From Gammaproteobacteria bacterium (lineage in GTDB: Bacteria; Pseudomonadota; Gammaproteobacteria; Pseudomonadales; Halieaceae), in assembly GCA_030431585.1 (NCBI GenBank), contig JAUIIQ010000004.1, positions 1 to 62,078 on the forward strand: 62,078 bases of DNA, in the 5' to 3' direction. A program made the translations under genes and the position numbers. The number at the start of each line of letters is the position of its first letter. The first letter of the stretch is position 1. Shown in pieces: positions 49,069 through 58,659 of the stretch. The notes under the pieces are model-generated. The model was not told the DNA's origin, made no database searches, and saw only the letters and a list, made by a program, of their open reading frames with translations.

Positions 49069-49589
49069 CACGCGTAGTTCGCCGTCAGCGCATCCAGCGA
49101 ACCGCGCCATCGTAGCAGTTGCTCGCAGGCCTGGCGCACCGCACCGGCACCACCGTTGCAGGAGCTGACCCAGTCAGCTGCCTCACGCAGTGCTGCAGTG
49201 GCATCGGCCGGTGCCATGCCAATCCCTGCAGCACACACGGCGGCGAGGTCGGGTAGGTCATCTCCCATGTAGGCACATTGACCGGGTTCCAGTTTGCGCG
49301 CCGCACAGACTTCCTGTAATGCGGTCAGTTTGTCCTCGCGTCCCTGTATCACGTCCTCGATGCCCAGTTCACTGGCGCGACGGGCGACGATCGCTGAACT
49401 GCGACCTGTGATCAGCACGACCTCGACACCGTCGCGCTGCAATAACTTGATGCCCAGGCCATCCTTGATGCTGAAACTCTTCAGTTCCTCGCCGTTATTG
49501 CCATAGTAGATACGACCATCTGTCAACACACCGTCCACGTCCAGTGCCAGCAGGCGGATGGCTTTGGCTTTGCTTGTAACTTCGGACAT
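49068..49589 (-). CDS. kdsC: 3-deoxy-D-manno-octulosonate 8-phosphate phosphatase
   Basis: A 173-residue HAD-family tetrameric phosphatase that makes Kdo from Kdo-8-P. The HAD motifs are LLALDVDGVLTDG (nucleophile Asp), VVLITGRSS (motif II), Lys in QGREDKLTAL, and YMGDDLPDLAAV (motif III/IV). It lies 5 nt after kdsD. Confidence 0.96.
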   Translation of the reverse strand: MSEVTSKAKAIRLLALDVDGVLTDGRIYYGNNGEELKSFSIKDGLGIKLLQRDGVEVVLITGRSSAIVARRASELGIEDVIQGREDKLTALQEVCAARKLEPGQCAYMGDDLPDLAAVCAAGIGMAPADATAALREAADWVSSCNGGAGAVRQACEQLLRWRGSLDALTANYA

Positions 49590-49594
49590 GGTAA

Positions 49595-50575
49595 TCAGGC
49601 TATCCCCGCGTGTAACAGGTGCATAAGGTGAAGGACACCGCAGGTGTTTCCGGCCTCGTCTACCACTACCAGCGCGCTGATCTCATGTTTTTCCATGATA
49701 CGCAAAGCCTCTGCAGCGAGCATATTGGGACTGGCGGTTTTCGCGCCCGTGGTCATCAGCTCGGCAATCGGCGTATTGTTGATGTCTACCCTCTGGTCCA
49801 GCGCCCGGCGCAGGTCACCGTCGGTGAAGATGCCGGTCAGTTGACCCGCGGTATTGGTCACCGTTGTCATCCCCAGCCCCTTGTTGCTGATTTCCAGTAG
49901 TGCTGATGAAAGTACAGTTGTGGCCGTAACGGTCGGGATTGCCGCGCCCGTTTTCATCACGTCTTCCACTTTCAGCAGCAACTTCCTGCCCAGCGTGCCG
50001 CCGGGATGGGAGAAGGCGAAATCCTCGGCAGTAAAGCCACGCGCTTCCAGCAGGGCTATGGCCAGTGCGTCGCCCATCACCAGTGCCGTGGTCGTACTGG
50101 ATGTGGGAGCCAGGTCCAGCGGACAGGCCTCCGTGGCCACGCCCGTGTCCAGATGAGCATTCGCGGCCTGCGCCAGGGTGGAGCGGGGGTTGCCTGTCAT
50201 CGCTATCAGGCTGATGCCCAGGCGTTTGAGTAATGGCAGCAGAGTCACGATTTCATTTACTTCCCCGCTGTTGGAAAGCGCGATGACGGCATCGGCAGCG
50301 GTAATCATGCCCATGTCTCCGTGACTGGCCTCGCCGGGATGAACGAAATAGGAAGGCGTTCCGGTGCTGGCAAGCGTGGCTGCAATTTTGCGGGCAATGT
50401 GTCCGGATTTCCCCATGCCGGTGACGATGACCCGGCCATCGCAGCGCAACAGCAGCTGGCAGGCTTTTTCAAACTCCTCGCCAATACGCTCTGCCATGGC
50501 GATCACGGCCTGCGCTTCCATATCGATAGTGCGTTTGGCTGAAGCTATGAAGTTGCCGGACGGGGTTTCCGTCAT
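49595..50575 (-). CDS. kdsD: D-arabinose-5-phosphate isomerase
   Basis: A 326-residue enzyme that makes arabinose-5-phosphate for Kdo. The N-terminal SIS domain has VIVTGMGKSGHIARKIAATL and STGTPSYFVHPGEASHGDMGMI, followed by two CBS domains. Length equals E. coli KdsD (328). It is between yrbG (16-nt gap) and kdsC. Confidence 0.96.
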   Translation of the reverse strand: MTETPSGNFIASAKRTIDMEAQAVIAMAERIGEEFEKACQLLLRCDGRVIVTGMGKSGHIARKIAATLASTGTPSYFVHPGEASHGDMGMITAADAVIALSNSGEVNEIVTLLPLLKRLGISLIAMTGNPRSTLAQAANAHLDTGVATEACPLDLAPTSSTTTALVMGDALAIALLEARGFTAEDFAFSHPGGTLGRKLLLKVEDVMKTGAAIPTVTATTVLSSALLEISNKGLGMTTVTNTAGQLTGIFTDGDLRRALDQRVDINNTPIAELMTTGAKTASPNMLAAEALRIMEKHEISALVVVDEAGNTCGVLHLMHLLHAGIA

Positions 50576-50591
50576 AGGTCTGGACCCTGAG

Positions 50592-51566
50592 TCAGATGCT
50601 GATGTACAGCCAGTAATAATACAGCGCGTAGAAAGAGACTAACAACACCCCGACCGTACGCCCCAGATAGGAGTGCCCGCTGGTAGAGGCTTTGCGCCCC
50701 AGGCTGATGAAAATAGCGAAGGCCAGGAAAACGGTGAGGAATGCCATGGTGGGGTAGTCACGCGTCATTACCGCCGGCTCAAGGGTTTCGGCGGCAACGA
50801 TGCCGGGAATACTCATCACTGCCAGCAGGTTGAACATGTTGGAGCCGATCACGTTACCAATGGCGATTTCAGTGTGCCCGCGCAGAGCGCTGGCAATCGT
50901 CGCGGCCAGCTCCGGAAGGCTGGTGCCAACGGCGACTATGGTCAGTCCAATAATCAGCTCGGAAACCCCCAGTGTCTCGGCGACGACCACCGCCCCCCAT
51001 ACCAGCATGCGCGAGCTAACGACCAGAAGCGACAGACCGATGACGAATGAAAGCCACGCGCGCAGCGGGCTGAGTCCCTGCAGGTACTCTTCTTCGGCTT
51101 CCTCTACCAGCACGTCGTCCTGCTGCTGGCTGCGCACCATGTGCACGATGATCAACACCAGCGTTCCCACCATCAGCCAGGCGTCGAGGCTGGACAGTTC
51201 GCTGTCGATCAGCAGCACGCCGGCGCTGATGGTGACCAGCAGCAGGAGTGGCATTTCCTTTTTCATGCAGCTTTTGTGCACCATCATTGGCACGACCAGG
51301 AGAGTGATCCCCAGTACCAGACCAATGTTGGCTATATTTGAGCCGATGGCGTTGCCGATCGCCAGGTCACCTGCTCCGGAAAGGGCGGCGGTCAGCGAGA
51401 CCAGTATTTCCGGAGCCGATGTGCCCAGAGAAACGATGGTAAGTCCGATAATGATGGGAGACATACCCATGTTTTCGGCTATTGATGCGGCCCCGGCCAC
51501 AAACAGGTCAGCGCTCCAGATAAGAACAATAAAACCGATAAGTATGGTTGCTGCCGCTAACAGCAT
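50592..51566 (-). CDS. yrbG: Calcium/sodium antiporter YrbG family
   Basis: A 324-residue K+-independent Na+/Ca2+ exchanger with about ten membrane helices in two inverted halves. Each has an alpha-repeat: GLTIVSLGTSAPEILVSLTA with GNAIGSNIANIGLV, and GLTIVAVGTSLPELAATIAS with GNVIGSNMFNLLAV. The loop between halves is acidic (QQQDDVLVEEAEEEY). It is the first gene of the kdsD-kdsC-lpt block and is divergent from mlaC. Confidence 0.95.
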   Translation of the reverse strand: MLLAAATILIGFIVLIWSADLFVAGAASIAENMGMSPIIIGLTIVSLGTSAPEILVSLTAALSGAGDLAIGNAIGSNIANIGLVLGITLLVVPMMVHKSCMKKEMPLLLLVTISAGVLLIDSELSSLDAWLMVGTLVLIIVHMVRSQQQDDVLVEEAEEEYLQGLSPLRAWLSFVIGLSLLVVSSRMLVWGAVVVAETLGVSELIIGLTIVAVGTSLPELAATIASALRGHTEIAIGNVIGSNMFNLLAVMSIPGIVAAETLEPAVMTRDYPTMAFLTVFLAFAIFISLGRKASTSGHSYLGRTVGVLLVSFYALYYYWLYISI

Positions 51567-51752
51567 AGAGGCCTGTTTCCTGTTAAAGTAGTCGCCGCGC
51601 CTGGCTGTGGAACTGCGCGGGCAGGACTGTTGTCAGATTTACCGGGCGCGGCAGCCCGCGTGAGAACCTGTGTTCAAGAAGCGCAATAGAGGCGGATTAT
51701 ACAGGGCGCTGCCGTCGTGAATAGTAGTAATGGACCGCTGCGGGGAGCAGAG

Positions 51753-52430
51753 ATGACGTTTCGTATGCAATTGAGTTGGTTATTTGCCCTGGTTCTGCTT
51801 GCCCAGAGTGTTGGCGCGCAAGAGGGCAAAGCCAGGGACGCGGCGGGTGTTACCGCCCATGATGTGGTGCAAATCACCACGGAAAACGTGATGGACGTTG
51901 TCACCGAGGCAAAGGACTACGCCGAGGAAGACCCGGAGCGCTACTACCAGTCTATCCAGGAGATTCTGGACCCGGTGGTGGATTTCCGCGGTTTTGCGCG
52001 CGGTGTAATGGGGCCTTACGCCAGCAGCGAGCGCTACCGTTCCCTGGATGAGCAGGGCCGTGCGCAGCTACGCCAGCAGCTTGATCGATTTACCGAGGTG
52101 ATGCGCAGCGGCATGGTGCGGACATACGGCAAAGGCCTGCTCGCGTTTGGCGGCTCTCGCATACAGGTGTCCAGACCCTCTGCAGAGGAGGCGCAGGCAT
52201 CACGGGTGTCAGTGGAGCAGTTGATCTATTCTGACGCCACCGAACCTTACGTGGTGATGTACCAGATGGGCCGCGACCGGTCCGGTGAATGGAAGCTGCG
52301 CAACATGATTATCGAGAACGTCAATCTCGGTGAGATCTATCGTAGTCAGTTCGAGTCCGCCGCGCGCAAGCAGGACGGTGACCTCGATGCGGTGATCGCC
52401 AACTGGTCTGCAATCAGTGTAGAGGGCTGA
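51753..52430 (+). CDS. mlaC: Phospholipid-binding protein MlaC (orphan, without mlaFED)
   Basis: A 225-residue periplasmic shuttle of the Mla pathway. The signal peptide (LSWLFALVLLAQSVGA-Q) is followed by the Tol-tol/Ttg2 fold with DFRGFARGVMGPYASSERYRSL and VVMYQMGRDRSGEWKLRNMIIENVNLG. The start is ATG 51753, 5 nt after GGGGAG. It occupies the place where gammaproteobacteria usually carry mlaFEDCB, divergent from yrbG, but mlaF, mlaE and mlaD are not upstream and mlaB does not follow. Confidence 0.93.
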   Translation: MTFRMQLSWLFALVLLAQSVGAQEGKARDAAGVTAHDVVQITTENVMDVVTEAKDYAEEDPERYYQSIQEILDPVVDFRGFARGVMGPYASSERYRSLDEQGRAQLRQQLDRFTEVMRSGMVRTYGKGLLAFGGSRIQVSRPSAEEAQASRVSVEQLIYSDATEPYVVMYQMGRDRSGEWKLRNMIIENVNLGEIYRSQFESAARKQDGDLDAVIANWSAISVEG

Positions 52431-52543
52431 TACTCACCCGCAGCTGTCGCCTTTACCCAGAATTTCTCCTAAAATGCGGCGTCGCTGGCGTCTGCCCCGG
52501 GCGTGATGCCAGCCTGTTTATTTCACCCATCAGGGAGATCCGT

Positions 52544-52783
52544 ATGGACGCTGCTACCGTCAAGGTACTGTTACAAAACCACCTGCCCGACTGCGAGTTT
52601 CATGTGCAAGGGGAGGGCGCAAACTACGATATCACCGCCATAGGCGAGGTGTTCGACGGGTTGCGCGCGGTGAAAAGGCAGCAGCTGGTCTATGGCGCGC
52701 TCAGCGCCGAGATTGCCGAGGGTGGTATACATGCGGTCAATATCCGCACCTTCACCCCCGAACAGTGGCAGCAGCAGGCCTGA
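52544..52783 (+). CDS. ibaG: BolA-family protein IbaG
   Basis: A 79-residue BolA-like protein ([48 protein letters not shown]). IbaG works with monothiol glutaredoxins in Fe-S handling and acid response. A good AGGGAG ribosome-binding site precedes ATG 52544. In most relatives murA follows; here hisG follows after 14 nt. Confidence 0.93.
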   Translation: MDAATVKVLLQNHLPDCEFHVQGEGANYDITAIGEVFDGLRAVKRQQLVYGALSAEIAEGGIHAVNIRTFTPEQWQQQA

Positions 52784-52797
52784 GTGAGCAAGCCTCT

Positions 52798-53433
52798 ATG
52801 AGTGACACCATTACCATCGCCTTGACCAAGGGACGTATCCTCAAGGAGACGCTGCCCTTGCTGTCGCGTGCCGGAATCGAGCCGCTTGAGGACGTGAGCA
52901 AGAGCCGCAAGCTGGTTTTTCCCACCACCGCCGATGGCGTGCGCCTGGTCATTATTCGCGGCACGGACGTGCCCACCTACGTGCGCCATGGTGCGGCCGA
53001 CGTGGGAGTGGTGGGCAAGGATATCCTGTTGGAGCATGGCGCGGAGGGTTTGTACGAACCACTGGACCTGGGTATTGCGCGCTGCCGGCTGATGACTGCC
53101 GGGCCTGTGGGCTGGGTGCAAAACGGCGCACGCATTCGCGTCGCGACAAAATTTGTCAATATTGCGCGCGAGTATTTTGCCCGCAAGGGCGTACACGCAG
53201 ATGTCATCAAGCTTTACGGTGCTATGGAGCTGGCGCCCATAATGAACCTGGCGGACCTGATCGTGGATATAGTCGATACCGGTAATACGCTGCGAGCGAA
53301 CGGTATGGAACCGCTGGACGAAATTGCCAGCGTGAGTTCCAGGCTGATCGTGAACAAAGCCGCGATGCGCTCCCGCTACAAGGGTATTCAGTCCCTGATT
53401 GATAGCCTGGGCGCTGCAACGGAGACGCAGTGA
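52798..53433 (+). CDS. hisG: ATP phosphoribosyltransferase, short (HisZ-dependent) form
   Basis: A 211-residue HisG catalysing the first step of histidine synthesis. It begins [22 protein letters not shown] and has the PRPP loop [16 protein letters not shown]. It lacks the C-terminal regulatory domain, so it needs a HisZ subunit, which is not in the window. ATG 52798 was chosen; a GTG at 52765 would add 11 residues that overlap ibaG. It overlaps hisD (TGATG). Confidence 0.96.
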   Translation: MSDTITIALTKGRILKETLPLLSRAGIEPLEDVSKSRKLVFPTTADGVRLVIIRGTDVPTYVRHGAADVGVVGKDILLEHGAEGLYEPLDLGIARCRLMTAGPVGWVQNGARIRVATKFVNIAREYFARKGVHADVIKLYGAMELAPIMNLADLIVDIVDTGNTLRANGMEPLDEIASVSSRLIVNKAAMRSRYKGIQSLIDSLGAATETQ

Positions 53434-54725
53434 TGCGCCGGCTGGATTCACGGCAGGCCGATTTTCAGGGCCTCCTGGACAGGCTTACCGCCTGGGATGA
53501 GGAGCTGGACCACAGCGTCAACGAGACGGTGCGTCAGGTGCTGGCTGACGTCAGCGCACGCGGTGATGCAGCCCTGCTGGAGTACACAGCCAGGTTCGAC
53601 CAGCTGGAGCTGGCCGCCGCGGCTGACATGGAAGTCAGTCAGGAGCGCCTGCAGCAGGCCCTTGAGGCTATCGACCCTGGCTCTCGCGAGGCGCTGGAGT
53701 CGGCGGCTGGTCGAATTCGCGAATATCATCAGCATCAGGTACAGGACAGTTGGCAGTATCATGACGAGGGCGGAAACCTGCTGGGACAGAAGGTTACGCC
53801 GCTTTGCAGTGCCGGTATTTATGTGCCGGGGGGCAAGGCCAGTTACCCCTCGTCTGTTCTGATGAACGCTATCCCCGCGAAGGTAGCCGGGGTAGAGCAG
53901 ATCATCATGACGGTGCCTGCTCCCGGGGGCGAAATCAACGAACTGGTGCTGGCAGCCGCAGCCATAGCGGGGGTAGACCGGGTATTTACCCTGGGCGGTG
54001 CGCAAGCGGTAGCGGCATTGGCTTACGGCACGCAAAGCGTTCCGCGCGTAGACAAGATTGTGGGCCCGGGAAACATCTATGTCGCCACTGCCAAACGCAT
54101 GGTGTTCGGTCGTGTGGGTATCGATATGATAGCCGGGCCTTCAGAAATCCTGGTCATATGCGATGGCAGCACCAACCCTGACTGGGTCGCTATGGATCTG
54201 TTCTCCCAGGCCGAGCACGACGAAAATGCACAGGCCATCCTGCTGTGCCCAGATCCGGACTACCTGGACCGTGTGGCGCAGAGTATCGCAAAGCTGCTGC
54301 CGGAAATGGAGCGTGAAGACATAATTCGTGCCTCGCTGCAGGGTCGTGGTGCGATGATACAGACAAGGGACCTGGACGAAGCGGTGGCGATCAGCAATCA
54401 GCTGGCTCCTGAGCACCTGGAGCTCTCTGTGCAGGACCCGGAGGCACTGTTGCCCCAGGTGCGGCATGCCGGGGCCATATTCATGGGGCCGTACACCTCG
54501 GAGTCACTTGGCGACTACTGCGCCGGTCCCAATCACGTTCTGCCCACGTCCCGCAGTGCGCGCTTTTTCTCTCCGCTTGGCGTTTACGATTTCCAGAAAC
54601 GCAGTTCGCTCATCATGTGCAGTGCCAGCGGCGTGCAGGAACTGGGTCGCCTGGCGTCAGTGCTGGCCCGGGGAGAGTCGCTGACGGCCCACGCGCGCAG
54701 CGCCGAGTACCGCCTGGAAGAGTGA
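53433..54725 (+). CDS. hisD: Histidinol dehydrogenase
   Basis: A 430-residue zinc enzyme that oxidises histidinol to histidine in two NAD+-dependent steps. Signature blocks: [72 protein letters not shown], and the catalytic/Zn HLEL in [12 protein letters not shown] 53433 overlaps the hisG stop; GTG 53430 is an alternative one codon earlier. It is convergent with the degS-type gene. Confidence 0.97.
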   Translation: MRRLDSRQADFQGLLDRLTAWDEELDHSVNETVRQVLADVSARGDAALLEYTARFDQLELAAAADMEVSQERLQQALEAIDPGSREALESAAGRIREYHQHQVQDSWQYHDEGGNLLGQKVTPLCSAGIYVPGGKASYPSSVLMNAIPAKVAGVEQIIMTVPAPGGEINELVLAAAAIAGVDRVFTLGGAQAVAALAYGTQSVPRVDKIVGPGNIYVATAKRMVFGRVGIDMIAGPSEILVICDGSTNPDWVAMDLFSQAEHDENAQAILLCPDPDYLDRVAQSIAKLLPEMEREDIIRASLQGRGAMIQTRDLDEAVAISNQLAPEHLELSVQDPEALLPQVRHAGAIFMGPYTSESLGDYCAGPNHVLPTSRSARFFSPLGVYDFQKRSSLIMCSASGVQELGRLASVLARGESLTAHARSAEYRLEE

Positions 54726-54740
54726 GTCTGCCCGCGCCTG

Positions 54741-55841
54741 TCAGCCCGCAGGGCTGGTTTGGCCCTGCACACCAACTACGGCCCGCAGTTCCAGGCTTTG
54801 TTGCCCTCGTTGCACGGTAATGGCGATAGCATCACCGGGTCGCAGGCGTGCGATCTGGTGCATGGTCTGTCTGCCATCCACAACCGCTTCATTGTCTATG
54901 TGCGTGATGATATCGCCAGGCAGCACACCGGCACGCAGTGCTGGGCTGTTTTCTGCCATCGCCACCACCATCAAAGCCTGTTGCTGGCCTCCGGTGGTCA
55001 GTCTTATCGGTTCAACGCTGACACCCAGCCAACCACGAATCACCTCGCCGTAATCAATCAGGTCGCGCATTATGTAGACCGCCAGGTTGATTGGAATGGC
55101 CAGGCTGATGCCGATTCCCGTCGCAGACGTTCCGGTCTGGTTACTGGCGGTGTAGATCAGGGTGTTGATGCCCAGCAAGTTGCCGTCGGTGTCAATAAGC
55201 GCTCCGCCGGAGTTGCCCTGGTGAATGATGGCGTCGGTCTGGATATAGTCCTCGTAAAGGCTCAATTGCAGTCCATAGCGCCCCAGGGCGGAAACGATGC
55301 CCTGCGTCACCGTATGGCCAAAGCCAAGCGGGTTGCCTATAGCCAGCACCACGTCACCCACGCGGGCCGCATTGGAGTCGGCCAGTTCTACCGGCGTGAG
55401 CTCAGGCAGCGTGATCTTCAGCACCGCCAGGTCAGTTGCGGTATCTGAACCCACCACCACGGCACTCGCCGAGCGCCCATCGTGAAGCAGGACCTGAATG
55501 GCATCAGCGCCGGCAATTACGTGGTGGTTGGTGAGTATGTGGCCTTCGTCGGTCATGATGACGCCCGAGCCAAGCGACCGCTCGATACGCTGCCTGGGCA
55601 TCCGCTGCGCGAGGGTGAGGCGTTCCTGTAGCAACGGGTTGCCGGTCTTGACCAGCTTTGCAATGTAGATGTTGACTACCGCAGGCGTGGCTTTACTGAC
55701 CGCCGCAGCATAGCTGGCAGGCGCGGCAATGCCATTGCCGTTGCCGTTCGCTGTGGGCAGGACCCAGCGGTCGAGAATCAGCAGGGCGGCCAGAAGTCCG
55801 GCAATAGTGGGCCAGGTAATGAACTTCAGGCCTTCTTTCAT
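54741..55841 (-). CDS. degS: DegS/AlgW-type membrane-anchored HtrA serine protease
   Basis: A 366-residue periplasmic protease with an N-terminal anchor (FITWPTIAGLLAALLILDRWVL), a trypsin-like domain and one PDZ domain (about residues 260-350). The triad is His in TNHHVI, Asp in TDLAVLK and Ser in HQGNSGGALID. The residue before the GNSGG core is Gln where most members have Pro. With one PDZ domain and an anchor it resembles DegS/AlgW, which cut the anti-sigma factor RseA/MucA in envelope stress. Its ribosome-binding site (AAGG) lies inside a 15-bp palindrome. Confidence 0.93.
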   Translation of the reverse strand: MKEGLKFITWPTIAGLLAALLILDRWVLPTANGNGNGIAAPASYAAAVSKATPAVVNIYIAKLVKTGNPLLQERLTLAQRMPRQRIERSLGSGVIMTDEGHILTNHHVIAGADAIQVLLHDGRSASAVVVGSDTATDLAVLKITLPELTPVELADSNAARVGDVVLAIGNPLGFGHTVTQGIVSALGRYGLQLSLYEDYIQTDAIIHQGNSGGALIDTDGNLLGINTLIYTASNQTGTSATGIGISLAIPINLAVYIMRDLIDYGEVIRGWLGVSVEPIRLTTGGQQQALMVVAMAENSPALRAGVLPGDIITHIDNEAVVDGRQTMHQIARLRPGDAIAITVQRGQQSLELRAVVGVQGQTSPAG

Positions 55842-55847
55842 ATGTGT

Positions 55848-55877
55848 AGTACACCTTGTACTGCGTTAAAGTAACGC
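55848..55877. promoter_or_regulatory. Two abutting 15-bp palindromes between degS and the nif3-like gene
   Basis: AGTACA-CCT-TGTACT (55848-55862) is followed without a gap by GCGTTA-AAG-TAACGC (55863-55877). Both are perfect, with 6-bp arms and 3-bp centres. The first begins 7 nt upstream of the degS start and holds its Shine-Dalgarno in the centre; the second overlaps the likely -10 zone of degS. Confidence 0.5.
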
Positions 55878-55952
55878 GCTTGCGGTGTTGGCGCATCGAT
55901 CATCGTTTTATTGTATATGAAGCTGTCTTATCAGGAACAGGAAATCGCGTCC

Positions 55953-56708
55953 ATGAGTACATCCCTCGAAGACTTGCTCGGCTGGTTGGAAGAGACCCTG
56001 CAGCCCGACCAGTTCCGTGATTACTGCCCTAACGGACTGCAAGTGGAAGGCAGGAACACGGTAGCCAGGCTGGCCACGGGCGTCACCGCCAATCAGGAGG
56101 TGCTGGACAACGCCATCGCCTGGGGTGCGGACGCAATTCTGGTCCATCACGGTTACTTCTGGAAAGGTGAGGCCGAGCCGGTGGTGGGGATGAAGCGCCG
56201 CCGCCTTGCTGCCTTGCTCAACCATAACGTCAGCCTGCTGGCGTATCACCTGCCGCTGGACGCTCATGCACAGTTGGGGAACAACGCGCGTCTGGGGCAG
56301 TTGCTGGGTATCACCGACAGCGAGCCCTTGCAGCCTCTGGAACCGCAGTCCGTAGGCAACATAGGCACACTCGTCACCGACGCAGAAGGCCTTTGCCAGC
56401 GCTTGCTGGCGCTCACCGGCCGACAACCGCTACTGATCGGCGAACCATCGCATGCAGTGAAGCGCGTAGCATGGTGTACCGGTGCGGCACAGTCTTACAT
56501 AGGTGCGGCGGTCAGTGCCGGGGCAGATGTGTTTATCACCGGTGAGGTGTCAGAACCAACCGTGCACACCGCACGCGAAGAGGGCATCGCGTTTATCGCA
56601 GCCGGTCACCACGCCACGGAGCGCTACGGCGTGCAGGCTGTCGGTGAGGCCCTGGCAGATGCCTTCTCCCTGGAACATCGCTTCTTCGACAGCGATAACC
56701 CGGTTTGA
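55953..56708 (+). CDS. Nif3-like dinuclear metal-centre protein (YbgI family)
   Basis: A 251-residue Nif3/YbgI protein that forms toroidal hexamers with a two-metal site. Ligands are in VHHGYFWKG, YHLPLDAH, and the C-terminal GHHATERYGVQAVGE. The precise function is unsettled; related proteins are GTP cyclohydrolase-like. The start was set at ATG 55953; in-frame ATGs at 55911 and 55917 would add 12-14 residues. It is convergent with zapG and ends directly next to it. Confidence 0.9.
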   Translation: MSTSLEDLLGWLEETLQPDQFRDYCPNGLQVEGRNTVARLATGVTANQEVLDNAIAWGADAILVHHGYFWKGEAEPVVGMKRRRLAALLNHNVSLLAYHLPLDAHAQLGNNARLGQLLGITDSEPLQPLEPQSVGNIGTLVTDAEGLCQRLLALTGRQPLLIGEPSHAVKRVAWCTGAAQSYIGAAVSAGADVFITGEVSEPTVHTAREEGIAFIAAGHHATERYGVQAVGEALADAFSLEHRFFDSDNPV

Positions 56709-57179
56709 TCAGGCTTTCGCTGGTTCTTCCGGGACCGCGGCTTTGGCATTGCGCTCAAGGCCGAATTCCTCGTTGAGCATGCCTTTTTCGTCGGGAGAGG
56801 TCTTGGGAGCGTAATCCAGTGGCGGACGGACTGTAGCCAGGTCTGCCGGGATTTCCGCCGGGTCGCGCTCACCGGCTTCCCTGTCGATGGCGACCGGGCC
56901 ATTGCCCTGGCACAATTCGCTGGCGCCTTTGGCAAGGTGGTTATGCACTTCCCGATAGCTGTCGGTGAGTTTGTTCAGCAGGCGTGCCGTATCGGAGAAA
57001 TGCTCTACGACCTCATCCTCGTAGGCTTTCTTGTCTTGCAATACCTGGTCCAGTTTGCGCTCTACTTCACGGTGCTTCTGTCCTGCTGGTGAGCTGCGCT
57101 GCCCGAGGAGCAGCCCCAGGCCCAGGCCCACAATAAGCCCGGCAGCGGCGCCGACAATAACGATGGTCAAGCTGTACAC
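56709..57179 (-). CDS. zapG: DUF1043 division/envelope protein ZapG (YhcB)
   Basis: A 156-residue bitopic protein: an N-terminal membrane helix with Gly-rich face (IVIVGAAAGLIVGLGLGLLLGQ), a coiled coil (about residues 30-80: REVERKLDQVLQDKKAYEDEVVEHF) and a disordered acidic tail. E. coli YhcB/ZapG links division, wall and lipid synthesis. The start is GTG 57179 preceded by GGGGAA; the longer open frame upstream would reach into the divergent zapE gene. A DegS/DegQ-type gene next to it is the usual neighbour. Confidence 0.9.
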   Translation of the reverse strand: MYSLTIVIVGAAAGLIVGLGLGLLLGQRSSPAGQKHREVERKLDQVLQDKKAYEDEVVEHFSDTARLLNKLTDSYREVHNHLAKGASELCQGNGPVAIDREAGERDPAEIPADLATVRPPLDYAPKTSPDEKGMLNEEFGLERNAKAAVPEEPAKA

Positions 57180-57332
57180 AGTGTTTTTTCCCCTTACCGG
57201 TCTCAACAAGTCAGGCAGTATACCGCGTCTTGTGGAGTCACCATAGGTTCCGGGCGTATTCCGCCTCACAGCGTTGCCTTCACCCGGTGCTGTCGGTAAA
57301 GTGTGCCGCCCGAAATGTCGTATGGCTGTTTC

Positions 57333-58433
57333 ATGACCACACCCTGGCAGCGCTATCAGGCCGATCTGCAACGGGAGGATTTCTCTCACGATCCCGCGCA
57401 GGAAGCGGCCGTGCACCTGTTACAGGACCTGTACGAGCGCCTGCTGGCGAGTCAGCAGCAACAGACCGGGGGGCTGTCGTCACTGCTGGGCAAGCTACGC
57501 AAACAGCAGCCTGAGCCGGAAAAGGGTCTCTATCTCTGGGGCGGGGTGGGACGGGGCAAAACCTACCTGGTGGATACGTTTTTTGACTGCCTGCCTTTCG
57601 AACGCAAACTGCGGGTGCACTTCCATCGCTTCATGCAGCGGGTGCACACGGAGCTAACATCCCTGGACGGGCAGAAGAACCCCTTGCAAATTGTTGCAGA
57701 CAGGCTGGCAGAAGAGGCCGTGGTGATCTGCTTCGACGAGTTTTTTGTCACGGATATTGGTGACGCGATGATTCTGGGCGGCCTGATGGAGGCGTTGTTT
57801 GCGCGCGGGGTAACCCTGGTGGCTACCTCGAATATCGTGCCGCAGCGGCTCTACGAGAATGGCCTGCAGCGTCAGCGCTTCATGCCGGTGATCGCGCTGG
57901 TGGAAAAGCATACGCAGGTGTTCAATCTGGACGCGGGGGTGGATTATCGCCTGCGCACCCTGCAACAGGCGGAACTGTATCACTCTCCCCTGGACGAGGC
58001 GGCGGATGTCAGCCTGCGCAAGAGCTTTGACGCGCTGGCAGTGGAACCCGGCAAGCACTGGGAAAGAATTGAGGTGAACAACCGTTATCTCACGGTTCGC
58101 TGTCTCGCCGAGGACGTGGCCTGGTTTGATTTTGCGGAACTGTGCGACGGGCCACGATCACAGAATGACTACATCGAGCTGGCGCGTATTTTTCACGCCG
58201 TGTTGTTGTCCGGTGTGCCCGAGTTCACCCCGGACCTGAATGACCAGGCCCGTAGATTCGTGAATCTGGTTGACGAGTTCTACGACCGTAACGTGAAACT
58301 GGTGATGGCTGCTCAGAAGCCGCTACTGGAACTCTACGCCGGTGGCAGCCTGGAGTTTGAGTTTCAGCGCACCCAGTCGCGCTTGCAGGAAATGCAGTCC
58401 CACGCGTATCTGGCGCGGGAGCACAGGCCCTGA
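57333..58433 (+). CDS. zapE: Cell division protein ZapE (AFG1-like ATPase)
   Basis: A 366-residue AAA-type ATPase that acts on the Z-ring, mostly under low oxygen in E. coli. Walker A is WGGVGRGKTYLVD, Walker B VICFDEFF, sensor region TLVATSNIVPQRLYENGLQR. The start is ATG 57333; an upstream in-frame start at 57303 is less likely. It is followed by rplM as in most relatives. Confidence 0.95.
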   Translation: MTTPWQRYQADLQREDFSHDPAQEAAVHLLQDLYERLLASQQQQTGGLSSLLGKLRKQQPEPEKGLYLWGGVGRGKTYLVDTFFDCLPFERKLRVHFHRFMQRVHTELTSLDGQKNPLQIVADRLAEEAVVICFDEFFVTDIGDAMILGGLMEALFARGVTLVATSNIVPQRLYENGLQRQRFMPVIALVEKHTQVFNLDAGVDYRLRTLQQAELYHSPLDEAADVSLRKSFDALAVEPGKHWERIEVNNRYLTVRCLAEDVAWFDFAELCDGPRSQNDYIELARIFHAVLLSGVPEFTPDLNDQARRFVNLVDEFYDRNVKLVMAAQKPLLELYAGGSLEFEFQRTQSRLQEMQSHAYLAREHRP

Positions 58434-58589
58434 TCGGGGGCTGGCTATACTGCGCCCACGGATCTCGGAGCAGCCTGCGGGGCAGGAAAATCTGCCCTTG
58501 TCGATGGTCCTCAGCAAGACCGTGAAAACGGCTGACACCCCGGCGCACCTGGGGTGGCGGTAAGGCGCGCAATTTATTCATTTTTCGCC

Positions 58590-58618
58590 TTGAAAAGGCC
58601 CGGTGTACGAAGTAGTAT
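58590..58618 (+). promoter_or_regulatory. Sigma70 promoter of rplM-rpsI
   Basis: TTGAAA, 17-nt spacer, TAGTAT (5/6 and 4/6), giving a ~35-nt leader before rplM. The preceding part of the 226-bp gap from zapE holds an AGGCG/CGCCT hairpin around an AT-rich loop but no gene. Confidence 0.55.
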
Positions 58619-58659
58619 TCGCGCTCTCGAAATTGGAGCCCTCCAAGAGGCGGTTATTG

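Noticed and set aside
51717-51752. GTG 51717 as start of mlaC
   Set aside because: It would put 12 polar residues before the signal peptide; ATG 51753 has GGGGAG at the right distance.
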